Assembly (NCBI RefSeq): GCF_004114425.1 | Contig: NZ_RDQF01000007.1 | Location: 1-64,000, forward strand | DNA length: 64,000 nucleotides | Direction: 5' to 3' | Source: Bradyrhizobium vignae | GTDB lineage: Bacteria; Pseudomonadota; Alphaproteobacteria; Rhizobiales; Xanthobacteraceae | Part shown: positions 27,727 through 37,073 of the stretch, in pieces | How the letters are laid out: each line of letters opens with the position of its first letter | Position numbering within the stretch: position 1 is the first letter of the stretch | The notes under the pieces: generated by a model | Database searches by the model: none | Seen by the model: only the letters and a program-made list of their open reading frames with translations | What the model was told of the DNA's origin: nothing | Program-made: the position numbers and the translations under genes

Positions 27727-29328
27727 CTACTTCTGCGGCGGGCCGAGATCCAGCGGCGGCAGCTCGATCTGCGGCACTTCGATCTTGACCTTGTCGAGAT
27801 CGACGTTGAGCGGCTTGTCCAGGAGGCCCGTCACCACTGACGGGAAGACGATCACCAGCAGCACCATGATCAGTTGCAAGCCGATCCAGGGCACGGCGCC
27901 CCAGTAGATGTCGGAGCTCTTCACTTCCTTCGGCGCGACCCCGCGCAGGTAGAACAGCGCGAAGCCGAACGGCGGATGCAGGAACGAGGTCTGCATGTTG
28001 ACGCAGAGCATCACGCCGAACCAGATCAGGGCCGCGTCCGGTCCCACCACCGGCGCGAGGATCTTCTGCGCGATCGGCGCGATCATCGGCAGGATGATGA
28101 AGGCGATCTCGAAGAAGTCGAGGAAGAACGCCAGGAAGAAGATGAAGAGATTGATGAAGATCAGGAAGCCCCAGACGCCGCCGGGCAGCGAGGTCAGGAG
28201 ATGTTCGAGCCAGACGCCGCCGGAGACGCCGAGAAACACCACCGAGAAGCAGGTCGACCCGATCAGGATGAAGGTGACCATGCAGGTGAGGCGCATGGTG
28301 GACTGGTAGCCCTGCGTGATCAGGTCGCGCAGGTCGGGGATGCGCGCGGCACGAATGCAGATCCACGCGATCGCCAGATAGGTCACCGCGAAGGCGATCT
28401 TGAAGATCAAGTTCTCGCTGTACAGGATCGCGACGATGGTGCCGATGCCGGCCGCGATCACGCCGATGAGCAAAATCTTGTTGTCGGTCGAAGAGAAGTC
28501 CTTGTGGTGGATCGCGGCGAGCACGATCGCGCCGACGGCGCCCATCGCGCCGGCCTCGGTGGGCGTCGCGAGACCCATCATCATGGTGCCGAGCACGACG
28601 AAGATCAGCACGGCCGAGGGGATGATGCCCTTCAGACATTTCTTCCACAGCGCCCACCCGGTCAGCGTGCGCGCCTCCAGCGGCACCGCCGGCACATGGC
28701 CTGGCTTGATCAGGCCGAGAATGAACGTGTAGCCGGCGAACAGAACGATCTGGAACACCGAGGGGCCCCAGGCGCCGAGATACATGTCGCCGACCGACTT
28801 GCCGAGCTGGTCGGCGAGCACGATCAGCACCAGCGAGGGCGGCACCAGCTGAGTGATGGTGCCGGAGGCCGCCAGCACGCCGGTGATGTAGCGCATGTTG
28901 TAGCCGTAACGGATCATCACCGGCATCGAGATCAGCGCCATGGCGATCACCTGCGCCGCCACCGTGCCGGTGATGGCACCGAGAATGAAGCCGACGATGA
29001 TCACGGAATATCCGAGGCCGCCGCGGACCGGGCCGAACAGCTGGCCCATCGAATCCAGCATGTCCTCGGCGAGACCGCATCTCTCCAATATGGCGCCCAT
29101 GAACGTGAAGAACGGGATCGCGAGCAGGAGCTCGTTCGAGAGCACGCTGCCGAACACGCGGCCGGGAATGGCCTGAAGGAAGTTGAGGTCGAAGAAGCCG
29201 AGATGGATGGCGAGGAAGCCGAAGGAGAGGCCGACCGCGGCAAGCGTGAATGCCACGGGGAAGCCGATCAGCATCGCCAGAACCAGGCCGCCGAACATCA
29301 AGGGCGGCATCATCTCCAGCGTAATCAT
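27727..29328 (-). CDS. dctM: TRAP transporter large membrane subunit DctM
   Basis: This 533-residue protein has about 14 hydrophobic helices. TRAP large subunits form the sodium-coupled transport path. Visible family features include the repeated glycine-rich hydrophobic elements, GTITQLVPPSLVLIVLADQLG (about residues 124-144) and ATPTEAGAMGAVGAI. A longer-than-usual central part and a Pro-rich tail (KIEVPQIELPPLDLGPPQK) are present. Its ATG overlaps the dctQ stop (29325-29328). It should work with DctQ and one of the TakP-like binding proteins encoded about 6-10 kb away. Confidence 0.93.
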   Translation of the reverse strand: MITLEMMPPLMFGGLVLAMLIGFPVAFTLAAVGLSFGFLAIHLGFFDLNFLQAIPGRVFGSVLSNELLLAIPFFTFMGAILERCGLAEDMLDSMGQLFGPVRGGLGYSVIIVGFILGAITGTVAAQVIAMALISMPVMIRYGYNMRYITGVLAASGTITQLVPPSLVLIVLADQLGKSVGDMYLGAWGPSVFQIVLFAGYTFILGLIKPGHVPAVPLEARTLTGWALWKKCLKGIIPSAVLIFVVLGTMMMGLATPTEAGAMGAVGAIVLAAIHHKDFSSTDNKILLIGVIAAGIGTIVAILYSENLIFKIAFAVTYLAIAWICIRAARIPDLRDLITQGYQSTMRLTCMVTFILIGSTCFSVVFLGVSGGVWLEHLLTSLPGGVWGFLIFINLFIFFLAFFLDFFEIAFIILPMIAPIAQKILAPVVGPDAALIWFGVMLCVNMQTSFLHPPFGFALFYLRGVAPKEVKSSDIYWGAVPWIGLQLIMVLLVIVFPSVVTGLLDKPLNVDLDKVKIEVPQIELPPLDLGPPQK

Positions 29329-29864
29329 TGGGTCGGCCTCTCGTACTTGGCGTCGATCGTCACATAGCCTTGGAGAGCCGCGATACGCTTGATGACCTCG
29401 GAAACGCCCTGGATCGCCAGCATCACAAAGCCGGCGGGGATCACGAACTTGATCGGCCAGCGGATCAGGCCGCCGGCGTTGGCCGACATCTCGCCGACGC
29501 TGTAGGCCTGCATGAAGAACGGCCAGGACAGATAGGCGAGCAGGAGGCACGAGGGAATCAGGAAGAACAGCGTGCCGATCATGTCGAGCCAGAGCTGACC
29601 ACGCTCGGACAGGACCAGATAAAAGATCTCGACCCGCACATGTTCATTGCGCTTGAAGGTGTAGGCCGAGCCGAACATCACGAGAATGGCGAACATGTAC
29701 CATTGCAGCTCGAGCCAGCCGTTTGACGAGTCGTTGAAGGCGTAGCGGATCATGGCGTTGGCCGCGCTAACCAGGCATGCCAGGAGCACGAGCAGGTTAC
29801 AGACGTACCCAATCTTTTCGTTGAGGGCGTCAATGGCGTTACTCAGCGCCAGCAATGGACGCAT
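29325..29864 (-). CDS. dctQ: TRAP transporter small membrane subunit DctQ
   Basis: This 179-residue protein has four predicted membrane helices and the DctQ features NAMIRYAFNDSSNGWLELQWY, YTFKRNEHVRVEIFY and QAYSVGEMSANAGG. The latter Glu-rich segment is typical of subunits that pair with TakP-type binding proteins. It starts the dctQM pair, four-base overlap with dctM. The 292-bp gap upstream to moaA must hold its promoter; no binding site was recognised there. Confidence 0.92.
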   Translation of the reverse strand: MRPLLALSNAIDALNEKIGYVCNLLVLLACLVSAANAMIRYAFNDSSNGWLELQWYMFAILVMFGSAYTFKRNEHVRVEIFYLVLSERGQLWLDMIGTLFFLIPSCLLLAYLSWPFFMQAYSVGEMSANAGGLIRWPIKFVIPAGFVMLAIQGVSEVIKRIAALQGYVTIDAKYERPTQ

Positions 29865-30156
29865 CTTACTCTCTCTCTCCGTCGCGGCCTAATACTTCAC
29901 CGGGAGGCTTCAGCACGTATCGCTCGGCTCGCGTGCAAAAGGCACACGACCACACGGATCGCATTCCGAAGCGATTGCAGCGTCAGTCCTCCCCTCGCGC
30001 CTTGCCGTCTTGACCGCGACCGCCAACGGGCGGGCCGGCTTATGTTGCCGGGCAAGCAAAGGCGGTCGCACCAAACCAGCGGGTTCACGTGCCGTCAATC
30101 GGAAAATGGACAAATTGACGCGTCAGCAGCGGCTTAGATGGCGGCTGGCGAATCCC

Positions 30157-31191
30157 TCAGCCGCCGGTGACGCTCATGTGCCTGGAGACGCTGGGACGGT
30201 CATGGCGGCGGTCGATGATGAAATCGTGGCCCTTGGGCTTTAGTCCAATGGCGCGGTCGATCGCATCTGCAAGCAGTAGATCGTCGCTCGATGCACGCAG
30301 AGGTTTGCGCAAGTCCGAGGCATCCTCGTGGCCCAGGCAGGTGTGCAGCGTCCCCGTGCAGGTGATGCGCACCCGATTGCAGGATTCGCAGAAATTATGG
30401 GTCATCGGCGTGATGAAGCCGAGCTTGCCGCCGGTTTCGGCGACGCTGACATAACGGGCCGGACCGCCGGTGCTCTCGGCCAGATCCGTCAGCGTGAATT
30501 GCTGGGCGAGGCGGGCACGCACCAGCGACAGCGGCAGATACTGGTCGATCCGGCCCGAGCCGATCTCGCCCATCGGCATCACCTCGATCAGCGTCAGGCC
30601 CATGCCCTTGCCGTGGGCCCAGCGCATCAACTCGGGCAATTCGTCCTCGTTGAGGTTCTTCAGGGCGACGGCGTTGATCTTCACGGCAAGTCCTGCGGCC
30701 CGTGCGGCCTCGATGCCCTCCAGCACCTTGTCGATCTCACCCCAGCGGGTGATCTCGCGAAACATCTTGGGATCGAGCGTGTCGAGCGAGACGTTGATGC
30801 GGCGGACGCCGCAATCGGCAAGCTCCCGCGCGTGCTTCGCAAGCTGGGTGCCGTTGGTGGTCAGCGTCAGCTCGTTCAGGGCGCCGCTCGAAAGATGCCG
30901 CGACAGCGAGCGCACCAGCGTCATCACGTTGCGGCGGACCAAGGGCTCGCCGCCGGTGAGCCGCAGCTTCTTCACGCCCTTGGCGATGAAGGCCGAGCAG
31001 AGCCGGTCCAGTTCCTCCAGCGTCAGCAGGTCGGCCTTGGGCAGGAACGTCATGTCTTCCGACATGCAGTAGAAGCAGCGCAGGTCGCAGCGGTCGGTGA
31101 CGGAAACGCGCAAGTAGGTGATGGTCCGTCCGAACGGATCGGTCATCGCGCTCGATAGCGCGGCGCGGGGGCTCACGGAAGGTCCGTTCAT
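30157..31191 (-). CDS. moaA: GTP 3',8-cyclase MoaA (molybdenum cofactor biosynthesis)
   Basis: This 344-residue radical SAM enzyme converts GTP to 3',8-cyclo-7,8-dihydro-GTP, the first step to cyclic pyranopterin monophosphate. The radical SAM cluster is in [13 protein letters not shown] (CxxxCxxC, Cys35/39/42) and the second cluster in [18 protein letters not shown]. The C-terminal GG tail needed for activity is present. The start may be ATG 31191 or, 15 codons later, MTDPFGR. Other moa genes are not in the window. Confidence 0.95.
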   Translation of the reverse strand: MNGPSVSPRAALSSAMTDPFGRTITYLRVSVTDRCDLRCFYCMSEDMTFLPKADLLTLEELDRLCSAFIAKGVKKLRLTGGEPLVRRNVMTLVRSLSRHLSSGALNELTLTTNGTQLAKHARELADCGVRRINVSLDTLDPKMFREITRWGEIDKVLEGIEAARAAGLAVKINAVALKNLNEDELPELMRWAHGKGMGLTLIEVMPMGEIGSGRIDQYLPLSLVRARLAQQFTLTDLAESTGGPARYVSVAETGGKLGFITPMTHNFCESCNRVRITCTGTLHTCLGHEDASDLRKPLRASSDDLLLADAIDRAIGLKPKGHDFIIDRRHDRPSVSRHMSVTGG

Positions 31192-31487
31192 ACCAAATGC
31201 CTTGTCACTTGCGGCGACGGGCGCACTTTTCAGCGGTGCGGTCGACGCAATCTAAGCATCGGACGCGGTTAGGACAATCGGCTGGTGTATGTAACTCAGC
31301 GCTTGCCTGCATTCGGATCGGGGAAGGGCGAGCTGGCTGCGGGTGCGGCTCGCCCCCGCTAACGCAATCGCGATGACACGACGCATGAACCATCCACATC
31401 TACTGCGGCGAACCGCCACATCCCCGGGCCGAGGTTTGGGGCAAGCAATTGGCGCGCGGCGCATAGATAATAACCCAGTAATATCAG
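31192..31487. other. Gap between moaA and gph with a stem-loop
   Basis: No gene is supported. A perfect 8-bp inverted repeat GGGCGAGC (31326-31333) / GCTCGCCC (31348-31355) with a 14-nt loop lies about 130 bases after the gph stop on the minus strand. Read in gph's direction it is followed by CTTCCCC rather than a clean T run, so it is at best a weak terminator. Confidence 0.4.
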
Positions 31488-32186
31488 TTAGTTGTAGGAA
31501 GTCGCCATCAGATCGATTGCGGCCGCCGGCAGGTCGCGCATGTGATGGATCAACCGGTCCGGCTTCAGCTCGGCAATCGGCACGTCGGTGTAGCCGAAGC
31601 TGACCCCGATCACGGGAACCCCGGCCCGCCGGGCGACCCCGACGTCGGTTCCGGCATCGCCGACCATGATGCTCGCCTTCACATCCCCGCCGGCCCGAGC
31701 CACCGTCTCGCGAAAGATGGTCGGATCGGGCTTCTGGACGCCAAAGGTATCGGCGCCGCAGATCGCCGCGAAGCGCCGGCTGAGGTCGAGCTGGTCCAGC
31801 AGACGCTTGGACAGCCATTCCAGCTTGTTGGTGCAGACCGCGAGGCGATGGCCCTGCGCCGCGAAATGATCGAGCGCGGCCTCGAGCCCATCGAAGGGGC
31901 GGGATTCGACCGCGATATGGTCGGCATAATAGGCGATGAAATCCGCCGTCATCCGGTCCATGTCGGCGGGGGTGACGGTGCGGCCCTCGGCCTCCAGCCC
32001 TCGCTCGATCAGCTTGCGGGCGCCGGCGCCGATCATGTTGCGGGCCGAGGCCATCGGCACGGGCGGCAGGCCTTCGCGGTCGAGCACATAATTCAGCGCG
32101 GTGATCAGGTCGGGCGCCGTATCCACAAGCGTGCCGTCGAGATCGAAAACGATGGTGTGCGGGCGCGTCTTTTTGAAGGAGGTCAT
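31488..32186 (-). CDS. gph: Phosphoglycolate phosphatase, HAD family
   Basis: This 232-residue haloacid dehalogenase-type hydrolase removes phosphate from 2-phosphoglycolate. Motif I is FDLDGTLVDTAPDL near residue 15, motif II VCTNK, motif III KPDP with Lys, and motif IV VGDAGTDVGVARRAG. The start at 32186 puts motif I at the normal position. Divergent neighbour rpiA lies 156 bp away; both belong to sugar-phosphate metabolism. Confidence 0.9.
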   Translation of the reverse strand: MTSFKKTRPHTIVFDLDGTLVDTAPDLITALNYVLDREGLPPVPMASARNMIGAGARKLIERGLEAEGRTVTPADMDRMTADFIAYYADHIAVESRPFDGLEAALDHFAAQGHRLAVCTNKLEWLSKRLLDQLDLSRRFAAICGADTFGVQKPDPTIFRETVARAGGDVKASIMVGDAGTDVGVARRAGVPVIGVSFGYTDVPIAELKPDRLIHHMRDLPAAAIDLMATSYN

Positions 32187-32342
32187 GATCCAAGCGCTAC
32201 CGGCCCGGTCGCATCCGCGCAAGGGGCGGGCCCATAAGATCGCTTTATAGGCCTGTTCCCGCGGGAAAAACGAGGCTACATAGGCCGCCGAAAGCGGCCG
32301 CGATCGGCGGCGCATCCTCCGGATTCAGAGACGGGCACACAC

Positions 32343-33047
32343 GTGAATATGGACCAGTTGAAGCGGCAGGCTGCTGCGCGCGCCCTCGAGGAGGTTCGTG
32401 ACGGCATGCAGCTCGGGCTCGGCACCGGCTCGACGGCCAAGCATTTCGTCGAGCTGCTCGGCGAGCGCGTCGCCGCCGGGCTCAAGGTGGTCGGCGTGCC
32501 GACCTCCGAGGCGACGCGGGCCGATGCGCAGCGTTGCGGTGTGCCACTGACGACGCTGGACGAGATCGACCATCTCGACATCACCGTGGACGGCGCGGAC
32601 GAGATCGATTCCGAGCTCAATCTGATCAAGGGCGGCGGCGGCGCGCTCTTGCGCGAGAAGATCGTGGCGGCCGCCTCGGATCGCATGATCGTGATTGCCG
32701 ACGACAGCAAATGGGTGCCGACGCTCGGCAAGTTTCCGCTGCCGCTCGAGGTCATCCCGTTCGGCCTCGGGGCGACGCGCCGCGCGATCGAGAAGGTATT
32801 TGCGGACTGCGGCGTTTCCGGGCAAATGGCGGTCCGCAAGGCCAAAGACGGCCACGTTTTCGTCACCGATGGCGGCCACTGGATCGTCGATGCCCAGCTC
32901 GGACGTATTGCGGATCCCGCCAGCCTCGCCAAGGCGTTGAGCGCGATCCCCGGCGTGGTCGAACATGGATTGTTCATCGGCTTGGCCAGCTCGGCCGTTC
33001 TGGCGGGCGGCGAGGGAATCCGCGTGATTGAACGGCGAAAGCCCTAA
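32343..33047 (+). CDS. rpiA: Ribose-5-phosphate isomerase A
   Basis: This 234-residue enzyme interconverts ribose 5-phosphate and ribulose 5-phosphate in the pentose phosphate and Calvin cycles. Motifs [55 protein letters not shown] (catalytic Asp/Lys/Glu) and IADDSKWV are complete. The start is GTG 32343, or ATG 32349 two codons later. A DUF2059 gene follows after 11 bases and is probably cotranscribed. Confidence 0.95.
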   Translation: MNMDQLKRQAAARALEEVRDGMQLGLGTGSTAKHFVELLGERVAAGLKVVGVPTSEATRADAQRCGVPLTTLDEIDHLDITVDGADEIDSELNLIKGGGGALLREKIVAAASDRMIVIADDSKWVPTLGKFPLPLEVIPFGLGATRRAIEKVFADCGVSGQMAVRKAKDGHVFVTDGGHWIVDAQLGRIADPASLAKALSAIPGVVEHGLFIGLASSAVLAGGEGIRVIERRKP

Positions 33048-33058
33048 GGAGACTAGGA

Positions 33059-33610
33059 ATGAAGAGCGTTTTGAAATTGTTGCCGGCCGCGACCCTTGCT
33101 GCTGGCCTGGCCGTCTCGGCGGTTCCGGCGATCGCGCAGCAGCCGGCGCCGGCCCAGCCCAAGGCGGCCGCCGCGCCGGCCCAGCCGAAAGCCTCGCCGG
33201 CGGCGATCGCAGCGGCCAAGGAAATTTTGCAGATCAAGAACGCCACGGCGATGTATCAGGGCGCCGTGCCGGGTCTCGTCGAGAAGACCAAGATCGCGCT
33301 GACGCAGCAGAACCTCAACTACCAGAAGGACCTCAACGAGGTCGCGCCGATCGTGGCCCAGCAGCTCGCCGGCCGCCAGAACGAGATCGGCGAAGGCATG
33401 GCGCAGATCTACGCCAGCGAGTTCACCGAACAGGAGTTGAAGGATCTCGTCACCTTCTACAAATCGCCGCTGGGCAAGAAGCTGATCGAAGCCGAGCCGC
33501 GCGCCATCGGCCTCAGCATGGCCTTCATGAACTCCTGGGCCCAGAACTTCTCCGAGACCGTGATGGGCGCCTTCCGCGCCGAAATGCGCAAGCGTGGCAA
33601 GGAGATCTGA
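33059..33610 (+). CDS. DUF2059 family secreted protein
   Basis: This 183-residue protein has a signal peptide (MKSVLKLLPAATLAAGLAVSAVPAIAQ), an Ala/Pro-rich linker (about residues 28-48) and a helical DUF2059 domain ending YASEFTEQELKDLVTFYKSPLGKKLIEAEP. The family is periplasmic and of unknown function; some members have been linked to stress responses. It follows rpiA closely. Confidence 0.88.
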   Translation: MKSVLKLLPAATLAAGLAVSAVPAIAQQPAPAQPKAAAAPAQPKASPAAIAAAKEILQIKNATAMYQGAVPGLVEKTKIALTQQNLNYQKDLNEVAPIVAQQLAGRQNEIGEGMAQIYASEFTEQELKDLVTFYKSPLGKKLIEAEPRAIGLSMAFMNSWAQNFSETVMGAFRAEMRKRGKEI

Positions 33611-33621
33611 CAGTACCTATC

Positions 33622-33639
33622 TGATCAGAATCCTGATCA
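33622..33639. repeat. Short palindrome between the DUF2059 gene and gor
   Basis: TGATCAG (33622-33628) and CTGATCA (33633-33639) form a perfect 7-bp inverted repeat with a four-base AATC spacer, 11 bases after the DUF2059 stop and 27 before gor. No T run follows, so it is not a standard terminator; an operator or a small repeat element are both possible. Confidence 0.4.
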
Positions 33640-33665
33640 TGCTCTAGGAGAGGTCGGAGTGGACT

Positions 33666-35054
33666 ATGGCTGAATTCGACGTCGATCTCTTCGTCATCGG
33701 TGGCGGCTCGGGCGGTGTGCGTGCCGCCCGCATTGCGGCCGGTCATGGTGCCCGCGTGATGGTCGCCGAAGAGTACCGCATGGGCGGCACCTGCGTGATC
33801 CGCGGCTGCGTGCCGAAGAAGCTGTTCGTGATCGGCTCGCATGTCCGTCAGGAACTCGAGGACGCCGCAGGCTTCGGCTGGACCGTTCCGTCCGCCAGCT
33901 TCGACTGGCCGACGCTGATCGCCAACAAGGACAAGGAGATCGCGCGGCTGGAGGCGGCCTACACCGCCAATGTCGAGAAGTCGGGCGCGCAGATCGTCAA
34001 GAGCCGCGCGGTGATCGAGGACAAGCATACCGTCCGCCTGCTCGAGAACGACAAGAAGATCACTGCAAGATACATCCTGATCGCAACCGGCGGCGCGCCG
34101 AACCATGGCGCGGCGATTCCCGGCATCGAGCACGTCATCTCCTCCAACGAGGCGTTCCACCTTGCGAAGCTGCCGAAGCGGATCGTGATCCAGGGCGGCG
34201 GCTATATCGCGCTGGAATTCGCCGGCATCTTCGCCGGCTTCGGCTCCGACGTCACCGTGATCTATCGCGGCGACAACATTCTGCGCGGCTTCGACGAGGA
34301 TGTTCGCACGCACGTGCGAGCCGAGATGGAGAAGCAGGGGATCACGATTCTCACCGGCTGCACGGTGACGAAGGTCGAGCGCCAGGGCGAGGGCTTCACC
34401 ACCCATCTGTCGAACGGTTCGAGCCTCGCCTCGGACCAGGTGATGTTCGCCATCGGCCGTCATCCCAACGTCGCCAATCTCGGCCTGGAGAAGGCGGGCG
34501 TCACCATCAACCCGAACAATGGCGGCATCGCGGTCGACCATTTCTCCAGGAGCTCGGTCGACAGCATCTATGCGATCGGCGACGTCACCCATCGCTTCAA
34601 CCTGACGCCCGTCGCGATCCGCGAGGGCCATGCCTTCGCCGACACCGTGTTCGGCAAGCGCGAGGTGAGGGTCGATCATGCCAACATCCCGACCGCGGTG
34701 TTCTCGCAGCCGGAAGTCGGCACGGTTGGCCTGACGGAAACCGAGGCGCGCGCGCAATACAGCCACGTCGACATCTACAAGACGACCTTCCGGCCCATCA
34801 AGGCGACGATGTCGGGCCGCGACGCCCGCGTGCTGATGAAGCTCGTGGTCGACGGCGCGACCGACCGCGTGCTCGGCTGTCACATCGTCGGCGACTCTGC
34901 CGCCGAGATCACGCAAGCCGTGGCGATCGCGGTGAAGATGAAGGCGACCAAGGCCGATTTCGACGCGACGATCGCGCTGCATCCGACCGCGGCCGAAGAG
35001 CTCGTCACGATGCGCACCCCGACCGCACGCCACGTGCGTCAGGCGGCGGAGTAG
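33666..35054 (+). CDS. gor: Glutathione-disulfide reductase
   Basis: This 462-residue FAD enzyme reduces glutathione disulfide with NADPH. It has the FAD motif VIGGGSGGVRAARIAA, the redox-active disulfide GGTCVIRGCVPKK (Cys 42/47 region), the NAD(P) fold GGGYIALEFAGIFAGFG, the FAD motif IYAIGDVTHR and the C-terminal dimer-interface catalytic His in IALHPTAAEEL. A GAGAGGTCGGAG ribosome-binding site precedes it. Confidence 0.94.
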   Translation: MAEFDVDLFVIGGGSGGVRAARIAAGHGARVMVAEEYRMGGTCVIRGCVPKKLFVIGSHVRQELEDAAGFGWTVPSASFDWPTLIANKDKEIARLEAAYTANVEKSGAQIVKSRAVIEDKHTVRLLENDKKITARYILIATGGAPNHGAAIPGIEHVISSNEAFHLAKLPKRIVIQGGGYIALEFAGIFAGFGSDVTVIYRGDNILRGFDEDVRTHVRAEMEKQGITILTGCTVTKVERQGEGFTTHLSNGSSLASDQVMFAIGRHPNVANLGLEKAGVTINPNNGGIAVDHFSRSSVDSIYAIGDVTHRFNLTPVAIREGHAFADTVFGKREVRVDHANIPTAVFSQPEVGTVGLTETEARAQYSHVDIYKTTFRPIKATMSGRDARVLMKLVVDGATDRVLGCHIVGDSAAEITQAVAIAVKMKATKADFDATIALHPTAAEELVTMRTPTARHVRQAAE

Positions 35055-35077
35055 GGCTATCGTCCGCCGGACGAGCT

Positions 35078-35205
35078 CGGCCTGCATGGTTCGAGACGCC
35101 CGCTGTGGCGGGCTCCTCACCATGAGGGTCTAAGATTTCGCCGCAAAACACGACTTCATCTTGCGAGCCCGCCGTAGGCGGGCGGCTCGAAGGATGGCCG
35201 CAACG
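35078..35205. repeat. Family D palindromic repeat after gor
   Basis: Two nested palindromes, GCCCGCTGTGGCGGGC and GCCCGCCGTAGGCGGGC, are flanked by TGGTTCGAGACG / CGGCTCGAAGG and CACCATGAGG words. The unit fills the gap between gor and the converging bicupin gene. I recognise the pattern as one common in Bradyrhizobium intergenic regions (from memory, not checked). Confidence 0.6.
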
Positions 35206-35215
35206 AGATGCGCGC

Positions 35216-36355
35216 CTACCCGTACAGATACCCGACCGGCTTGCCTTCAGTGCGCAGGGGGCGGACGTCCTTCTGCGTGATGATCTGACCGGCGAGGCCG
35301 TCGATCTCGTCACGCTGGGTCGGTGTCCAGCTGCGCAGCTCGTTCATGCCCTTGAGCAGGCCGAGACGGAGGACCTGGGTATTTTCGCCGACACCCGTGA
35401 GGCTGATGGACTCCTTGCCTGCGGTCACAACGTCGCCGGCGGAAAGCTCGAAGCTCTCGCCGGCCTTCTTTTGAAATTCGGCCGTGCCGCGAATGACGCG
35501 GTAGATCACGACCTCTCCCCTGGCGAAACAGGCCGCGTCCGCGGCGACCGACGTGCTCTTCGGCAGCAGCGACCGACCGCGCGGGTCTGTCGCGATGATG
35601 TGGCCGGTAACGAGATGACCGCTGGGAATCTCGATGCCGATGTCGCGCACGTAAACCGGCATCGCCGATTTGACTGCGCCACCGGCGAGCGGCTTGAACA
35701 CCGCGTCCAGCGCCAGGGGATCCTGCAGCCAGAAGCCGGCACCGGCCGGTCGGTTGTGCAACGGATGGCTCCAGGCCACACGTGGTGTCTCGGCCTCGTT
35801 GATCTGGTCCGGACCGACGATGGTCGGGTTGGGAAAGGTGGTGGGATCGGTGATGAAGGCTTCGAGGAATTTGCCCGAATAGCCCATCGAGATCGGATCG
35901 GGCACGACGGTCTGCGGCGTCTTCAAATTCTCTTCGGTCGACAGGCCCGACCAGGTGTAGAACAGCTGCCGGTGCACGATCGCGCTTTGCAGCATCACCG
36001 CGCCAGGGCCCACATTGTAGAAGCGCCCGTCATAGTCGAAGGTGAACGCGCCAGAGGTGACCAGCACGAGCTGAAAGCCGCCCGGCGGCAGATGCAGATG
36101 GAAATCAGTGGGGCCGGTGTCGGCCCGGTAGATCGGCAGATTGGTCGCGACCTCGTGCAGGAGGAAGGTCTCGTTGTTGGCGTGAAAGCCTTCATTGGCG
36201 CGGTTGTACAGCGCCTGCGGCCGGTACGTTGCCTCGAATTTCGCATCCCGGTCGCGATCGATCGCCACGAAATCCTGATCGTTGAGGCGCAGCCGCGCGC
36301 CGTTCGGATGGGTGAGACCGGTGAATTTGAGATCTCCGGCAGCATGCACGTTCAT
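35216..36355 (-). CDS. Uncharacterised double-cupin protein
   Basis: This 379-residue protein has no assigned function. The N-terminal half contains a cupin-like segment, FHLHLPPGGFQLVLVTSGAFTFDYDGRFYNVGPGAVMLQS (about residues 90-128), and the C-terminal half a second one, VIYRVIRGTAEFQKKAGESFELSAGDVV (about 295-322). Conserved metal His residues in the usual cupin pattern are incomplete: one HLH in cupin 1, none obvious in cupin 2. A distant link to homogentisate dioxygenase-like folds is possible. The start at 36355 has GGAG eight bases upstream. Confidence 0.7.
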   Translation of the reverse strand: MNVHAAGDLKFTGLTHPNGARLRLNDQDFVAIDRDRDAKFEATYRPQALYNRANEGFHANNETFLLHEVATNLPIYRADTGPTDFHLHLPPGGFQLVLVTSGAFTFDYDGRFYNVGPGAVMLQSAIVHRQLFYTWSGLSTEENLKTPQTVVPDPISMGYSGKFLEAFITDPTTFPNPTIVGPDQINEAETPRVAWSHPLHNRPAGAGFWLQDPLALDAVFKPLAGGAVKSAMPVYVRDIGIEIPSGHLVTGHIIATDPRGRSLLPKSTSVAADAACFARGEVVIYRVIRGTAEFQKKAGESFELSAGDVVTAGKESISLTGVGENTQVLRLGLLKGMNELRSWTPTQRDEIDGLAGQIITQKDVRPLRTEGKPVGYLYG

Positions 36356-36692
36356 GGCATTCTCCGATCTGAGGCCGTTCATCCCGGAGCTGGGCGCGCG
36401 TAACTTGCCGCTCCTTATCGTGGCGGGGCAGGGAATTGGCCTGATGCCGTCTTGCGAATTTTAGGCCAGTCGGAGCGCTGCAGGCTCGCCGGCTCCATGC
36501 GGCGCGAAAATAATCGAGATTGCACCTGAGGTTAGGCAACAGGGGGCGCCAACATGCCTGGCCTGTCCGTGCCAACCGCATGTGGGTGGAGCGACTGATC
36601 TTGTCTAATTTGTCGGCATGTCCTGCAAAGGGCATGCAGCCGCGCCGGTTGCAGCGACAGGCAAGTGCCGACAGCTCAACGTCCGACGCGGT
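36356..36692. other. Intergenic region without a recognised gene
   Basis: About 340 bases upstream of the bicupin gene and downstream of the small minus-strand gene. Frames on the plus strand are open but lack coding character. No clear promoter, repeat or RNA was found. Confidence 0.5.
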
Positions 36693-36878
36693 TCATTCGA
36701 ACGATCGACGGACGGTCCCCTCGGGCTTGCCGAACGGGCTATCGGTCCACTTGGCCATGTCCAACGCGCACGCGTCGAACACTTCGCACCAGAGGCAGCT
36801 CAGCTCCGGGCGGCCTTTGGCCGCCAGCATCGGGACAAGCGCGTGGCCGCCGCCGCTGCAGGATGTGATGCGATTCAT
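36693..36878 (-). CDS. Small cysteine-containing hypothetical protein
   Basis: This is a 61-residue protein beginning MNRITSCSGGGHALVPMLAAKG, with a CLWC (CxxC) pair near residue 29-32 and a further Cys at about 37, so a metal or redox site is possible. Third codon positions are overwhelmingly G or C in this frame, as in real genes here, and GGAG lies six bases before the ATG. Overlapping plus-strand frames lack these signs. The family is unknown. Confidence 0.6.
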   Translation of the reverse strand: MNRITSCSGGGHALVPMLAAKGRPELSCLWCEVFDACALDMAKWTDSPFGKPEGTVRRSFE

Positions 36879-37073
36879 GCGCTTCTCCGCGATCGTCGAG
36901 TTCAGGAAAGGCATTTTCGTTGCCGAAGCTTGCGCGGACGCTATGAGGGCGCGCTGCGCCCCTCGGAAGCGCTTGTCGCCGAGAGCGTCGCACTTCATCG
37001 TGACACGGTTGCGATGTCGCCGTTTTGCGCGGCTCCGGTGCTAAGATGGGAGACGTCGAGATCGGAGGTCGAG

